The notes under the pieces are model-generated. The model was given only the letters and a program-made list of their open reading frames with translations. It had not been told where the DNA came from and searched no databases. The translations under genes and the position numbers were made by a program. This document shows positions 14,613-17,592 of a stretch of DNA of 17,592 nt, in pieces. The DNA comes from JBMNSK01 sp050945155 (GTDB taxonomy: Bacteria > Actinomycetota > Coriobacteriia > Coriobacteriales > Eggerthellaceae). How positions within the stretch are numbered: position 1 is the stretch's first letter; each line of letters starts with the position of its first letter. The stretch is taken from assembly GCA_050945155.1 (NCBI GenBank), contig JBMNSK010000028.1:1-17592 (forward strand), written 5' to 3'.

Positions 14613-14621
14613 TGATATAAT
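14613..14621 (+). promoter_or_regulatory. Extended -10 promoter of the penicillin-binding protein gene
   Basis: TGATATAAT is a perfect extended -10 (TGnTATAAT), which can work without a good -35; none is visible at 16-18 nt. The predicted transcript starts near 14628, leaving a short leader that contains the GGAGGTG ribosome site. Confidence 0.65.
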
Positions 14622-14644
14622 GGGGGAGTTTACGGAGGTGACAC

Positions 14645-16894
14645 GTGGCATCACATGTTGCAAAACGAAGGGGACGACACGTTGCCCGCGGAGGCAGAGT
14701 TAAGAAAACCCTTCTAGTAGTGCTTTCTGTCATAATCGCTCTTATCGTGGCACTTGGAATTCTTGCAATTGTCTGGTTGCAAGACTTGCCGAGTTACGAC
14801 GATGTTGAAGCATTCAATTCTTCTGCTCCCACTGAGGTTTATGCATCGGATGGAACTACGCTTCTTGCGCGTTTGCAGATGGAAAACCGCGAGCCAGTGG
14901 AGCGAGACCAAATCTCTGACTACGTGGTTAACGGAACCATCGCAACAGAAGATGAACGTTTCTACGAGCACGGAGCTATTGACCCCATTGGTATTATGCG
15001 CGCATTGTTCGTGAATATTACCGGGTCAGGCCAAGAGGGCGCTTCCACCATTACTCAGCAGTTTGTGAGAAACACCATCCTTGCAGATGAGATGGGTGAC
15101 ATCAGCCTGAAACGTAAGGTGCGCGAGGCCTATCTTGCTATCGTAGTTGAGCAGAATCATTCCAAAGATGAAATCTTGCTCATGTATCTCAATACCATTA
15201 ACTATGGTCAAGGAGCTTACGGCATCCAAGCTGCTTCTCAGCGCTATTTCTCTAAGAATGCAAATGAACTTACCCTAGGTGAGGCTGCTGCTTTAGTTGG
15301 CATTCCGCAGGCTCCGTCTTATAACAACCCAATTGATAATATGGATGCCTGCCTTAGTCGCCGCAATGTGGTCTTAGACCGCATGTTGTCAAACGGCTAT
15401 ATTACCCAAGAAGAGCATGACCAGGCTGCATCCGAAGAATTAGTACTGAATCCTTCAACGCCGAATTATTCGGGCATTCTGAAATATCCTTATTTCACCA
15501 GTTATGTACGCAACCAGCTCTATAGCGAATATGGCATGGATGAAAGCGATGTACTGAAGGGCGGTTTGAAGGTCTATACTACCCTCGACGTCGACATGCA
15601 GGAAGCCGCTGAATATGCTGCAGAAACCAAACGCAGCATGCTTCCAAGCTATATTGATGTGGGAATCTGCGTTGTTGAACCGGATACGGGGTATATTACA
15701 GCCATAGTTGGAGGCAAGGACTATTCGAAGAGCCAGGTCAATGCTGCGACGGGCGATGGCGGATTCGGTCGCCCCTGTGGGTCGGCTTTCAAGACCTTTA
15801 CCCTTACCGCAGCTCTTGAAAAAGGCATTAGCCCGGATACGGCCGTAGACTGTTCATCACCTGCAAATGTTGACGGATACGTCTTGGAAAACAGTGGCAA
15901 TCATAACTATGGCACGCGCAGTATGGCGAATGCTTTTGCGATTTCGTCAAACACAGGTTTTGTTCGCATTATTTCTTCCATCGGTGTTGATACGGTTATT
16001 GACACGGCAAAGCGCATGGGAATTACCTCCGACCTTGAAGCTTCAGGTGCAGGTGCTTCCCTTACCTTGGGTGTTGCGAATGTAACTCCGCTCCAGATGG
16101 CGAGTGCCTATGCAACCCTTGCCAACGGTGGTACGCACTATGATCCGACGCCTATCATGCGTATTGAAGATCGAAAAGGTAATGTGCTTGTTGACAATAG
16201 CCAGAAGGAAAACCGCGCCACGCCCAATGCGGTCAGTCCGGAAGTTTGTCATGCTGCAATTAATGTCATGAAAGGTGTTGTTACCGGCGGTACCGGTACT
16301 GCAGCAGCACTCAGTTCCGGTCAAACCGTAGCTGGTAAAACAGGTACGTCTGAAAACTACCATGACGTCACTTTCACGGGGCTAACGCCGTACTTCTCCT
16401 GTTCCATATGGATGGGTGATCCGACAAACGAAAACGCAGTTCCGGGAGGAACTACTGCGGCCGATGTCTTTAGATACTTTGGCGACAAAGCAATGCAGGG
16501 TAAAGAGAACAAAGAGTTCCCCGATGCTGCCGATCCGCAGTACACTCCGTATTCTGACCCTGCCCATGGCATAGGTGGTTACGCTGACGATAGCTATATT
16601 GATTCGCAAGAGGCCCAGGAGGCTGAAGGCGAAGGATTTGATACCGGGGCTAAAGTCGAGGAGAAAAAATCGAATTCATCTTCCGGGTCTTCGAGTTCAG
16701 GAAACTCAGGATCGAGTTCCGGTAGCTCAAGCGGTGGTAGTTCGAGCGGCGGCTCCGGTGGCGGTAGCGGCGGCTCTGGCGGAGGCGGCTCCGGAGGTGG
16801 CTCTGGCGGGGGCGGCTCCGGTGGCGGTGGATCCGGCGGAGGTGGCTCTGGCGGAGGCGGCTCCGGTGGCGGTGCCGAACCACCATCGCCCTAG
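14645..16894 (+). CDS. Class A penicillin-binding protein (bifunctional peptidoglycan synthase)
   Basis: This membrane-anchored enzyme polymerises lipid II (transglycosylase) and cross-links peptides (transpeptidase). The 749-aa protein has a basic cytoplasmic N-terminus and one membrane anchor (about 22-44). The GT51 domain carries ATEDERFYEHGAID (catalytic Glu102) and GASTITQQFVRN (132-143). The transpeptidase domain has SAFK (Ser380, Lys383), SSN (434-436) and KTG (565-567). The residues around the catalytic serine read RPCGSAFKT rather than the usual RQPGSxFKP. Residues 676-749 form an extracytoplasmic Ser/Gly tail ending in (Gly4Ser) repeats and AEPPSP. GTG 14645 follows a GGAGGTG ribosome site. 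It has its own extended -10 promoter and a strong terminator. Confidence 0.95.
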   Translation: MASHVAKRRGRHVARGGRVKKTLLVVLSVIIALIVALGILAIVWLQDLPSYDDVEAFNSSAPTEVYASDGTTLLARLQMENREPVERDQISDYVVNGTIATEDERFYEHGAIDPIGIMRALFVNITGSGQEGASTITQQFVRNTILADEMGDISLKRKVREAYLAIVVEQNHSKDEILLMYLNTINYGQGAYGIQAASQRYFSKNANELTLGEAAALVGIPQAPSYNNPIDNMDACLSRRNVVLDRMLSNGYITQEEHDQAASEELVLNPSTPNYSGILKYPYFTSYVRNQLYSEYGMDESDVLKGGLKVYTTLDVDMQEAAEYAAETKRSMLPSYIDVGICVVEPDTGYITAIVGGKDYSKSQVNAATGDGGFGRPCGSAFKTFTLTAALEKGISPDTAVDCSSPANVDGYVLENSGNHNYGTRSMANAFAISSNTGFVRIISSIGVDTVIDTAKRMGITSDLEASGAGASLTLGVANVTPLQMASAYATLANGGTHYDPTPIMRIEDRKGNVLVDNSQKENRATPNAVSPEVCHAAINVMKGVVTGGTGTAAALSSGQTVAGKTGTSENYHDVTFTGLTPYFSCSIWMGDPTNENAVPGGTTAADVFRYFGDKAMQGKENKEFPDAADPQYTPYSDPAHGIGGYADDSYIDSQEAQEAEGEGFDTGAKVEEKKSNSSSGSSSSGNSGSSSGSSSGGSSSGGSGGGSGGSGGGGSGGGSGGGGSGGGGSGGGGSGGGGSGGGAEPPSP
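16670..16891 (+). repeat. Ser/Gly-rich repeat encoding a (Gly4Ser)n tail
   Basis: The last 74 codons of the penicillin-binding protein gene start with Ser-rich sequence (SNSSSGSSSSG), then pass to GGS/GGGS and at least five GGGGS units before AEPPSP. The codons vary between units (GGC, GGA, GGT and GGG; TCC and TCT), so the pattern is conserved at protein level more than at DNA level. The 15-bp periodicity still makes slippage and length variation likely. Confidence 0.95.
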
Positions 16895-16914
16895 GAATAA
16901 CCTAAATCTAGACT

Positions 16915-16951
16915 AAAAGGTAAGCTGTTTTCAGGCAGCTTACCTTTTTTT
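16915..16951 (+). terminator. Intrinsic terminator after the penicillin-binding protein gene
   Basis: AAAAGGTAAGCTG pairs perfectly with CAGCTTACCTTTT over an 8-nt loop, and the right arm runs into seven T (16945-16951). The A tract on the left would also allow termination from the other strand. TTGACT at 16950-16955, overlapping the T tract, might be a -35 for the lipoprotein gene, but no clear -10 follows. Confidence 0.95.
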
Positions 16952-17048
16952 GACTCGTTCGTGTACTTTCTTATTTCCCTGAGGTAGATTTCGCGATACG
17001 TGGTAATCTTTCACAGAGCGATGATAGTTTGAAGGCAAGGAGTAGATC

Positions 17049-17543
17049 TTGACCACAGGAAAACGCTTCACGAAGATTTTTGCGCTGGTGTGCACCTTTG
17101 CGGTGTTCGCGTTGGTTCTTGCAGGTTGTTCTACACAGTCAAGCGACCAGGAAAAACAACAGCAAGCAAACCGAGACTATATGACTCAGATGAGTCAGAA
17201 AATGGATGAGTTGAACTCGCGTCTCGAAACCTTCAATGAGGCTGTGTCTAATAACGACGTTGTTGCTATGCAGACGCAGGCTGACAATGCTTACAAGATT
17301 ATTGATGAAGCAGAAAAGCTTGAAGCACCTTCTGCTTTAAGCGATATCGCCAATAACTACAACGAAGGTCTTTCTTCACTCCGCAAGGCTCTCGATGCCT
17401 ATATCGATTTATATACCGAAATAAACAGCGGTTCCTTTGATTGGGATACCTATGATTCGCGATTATCAGATGTTCAGAAACTCTATGACGACGGTATCTC
17501 GAAACTCGAAGAAGCTGATAAAGCCGCTTCTGAAGCGAAGTAG
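17049..17543 (+). CDS. Small lipoprotein with helical, coiled-coil-like body
   Basis: The 164-aa product is a predicted lipoprotein. A basic n-region (KRFTK) and a hydrophobic stretch are followed by the lipobox LAGC, with Cys27 the lipidation site. The mature part is highly polar and helical, with regular Leu/Met/Ile spacing (MSQKMDELNSRLETFNEAV; ISKLEEADKAASEAK), suggesting a small helical bundle exposed on the outer face of the membrane. I do not recognise a family. The start is TTG 17049, supported by AAGGAG about 8 nt upstream and by giving a proper signal peptide. It follows the penicillin-binding protein gene after a strong terminator, so it is probably transcribed separately; an envelope role is only suggested. 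Confidence 0.8.
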   Translation: MTTGKRFTKIFALVCTFAVFALVLAGCSTQSSDQEKQQQANRDYMTQMSQKMDELNSRLETFNEAVSNNDVVAMQTQADNAYKIIDEAEKLEAPSALSDIANNYNEGLSSLRKALDAYIDLYTEINSGSFDWDTYDSRLSDVQKLYDDGISKLEEADKAASEAK

Positions 17544-17592
17544 TGCTGCCTAGTATGAGGACGTTTCGTAGTACGGAAAGTCAGTAATAGAA

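Noticed and set aside
17544..17592. Terminator after the lipoprotein gene
   Set aside because: The only pairing (GACGTTTCG with CGGAAAGTC) has mismatches and no T tract, and the window ends here.

Overview
The window looks like a chromosomal segment of a moderate-GC actinobacterium, most likely in the class Coriobacteriia (Atopobium/Olsenella-like). This is inferred from gene content, a GAAC-N4-GTTC type LexA box and protein flavour; there is no rRNA or other decisive marker. Nearly all of it is housekeeping or conserved chromosomal sequence. I see no insertion sequence, prophage, CRISPR array or attachment site.

Layout. Positions 1-139 are the basic C-terminal tail of a gene that starts outside the window. 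pncB (NAD salvage) follows and ends at a bidirectional-looking hairpin. A tight + strand run comes next: two DegV lipid-binding proteins in tandem, a degenerate beta-hydroxyacid-dehydrogenase-like protein with an acidic tail, and a PflA/PflX-like radical SAM protein. The last of these overlaps tail to tail (62 bp) with a - strand two-gene operon, which encodes a radical SAM protein of the UDG-linked 'DNA modification/repair' type and its DUF4130 partner. Beyond it lie tRNA-Thr(UGU) and pyrE on the - strand, then dinB (DNA polymerase IV) and a small coupled protein on the + strand. ahcY (- strand) follows; its 3' end has been amplified into a 41-bp tandem repeat. The rest is on the + strand: a membrane glycosyltransferase 2, a 364-bp intergenic region with possible RNA structure, argR, a class A penicillin-binding protein with a natural (Gly4Ser)n tail, and a small lipoprotein.

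Most interesting point. The radical SAM/DUF4130 operon and dinB, about 1.2 kb apart, appear to share regulation and a partner. Each has a LexA-type palindrome at its promoter; in the radical SAM operon it fills the 17-nt spacer of a near-consensus promoter. Both the radical SAM protein (QLSLF) and Pol IV (QLSLI) carry a C-terminal sliding-clamp binding motif. I infer that the radical SAM/DUF4130 pair is an SOS-induced, clamp-recruited DNA repair system of unknown chemistry, and that the small protein downstream of dinB belongs to the same response. Motifs and spacings are read from the sequence; function is inference.
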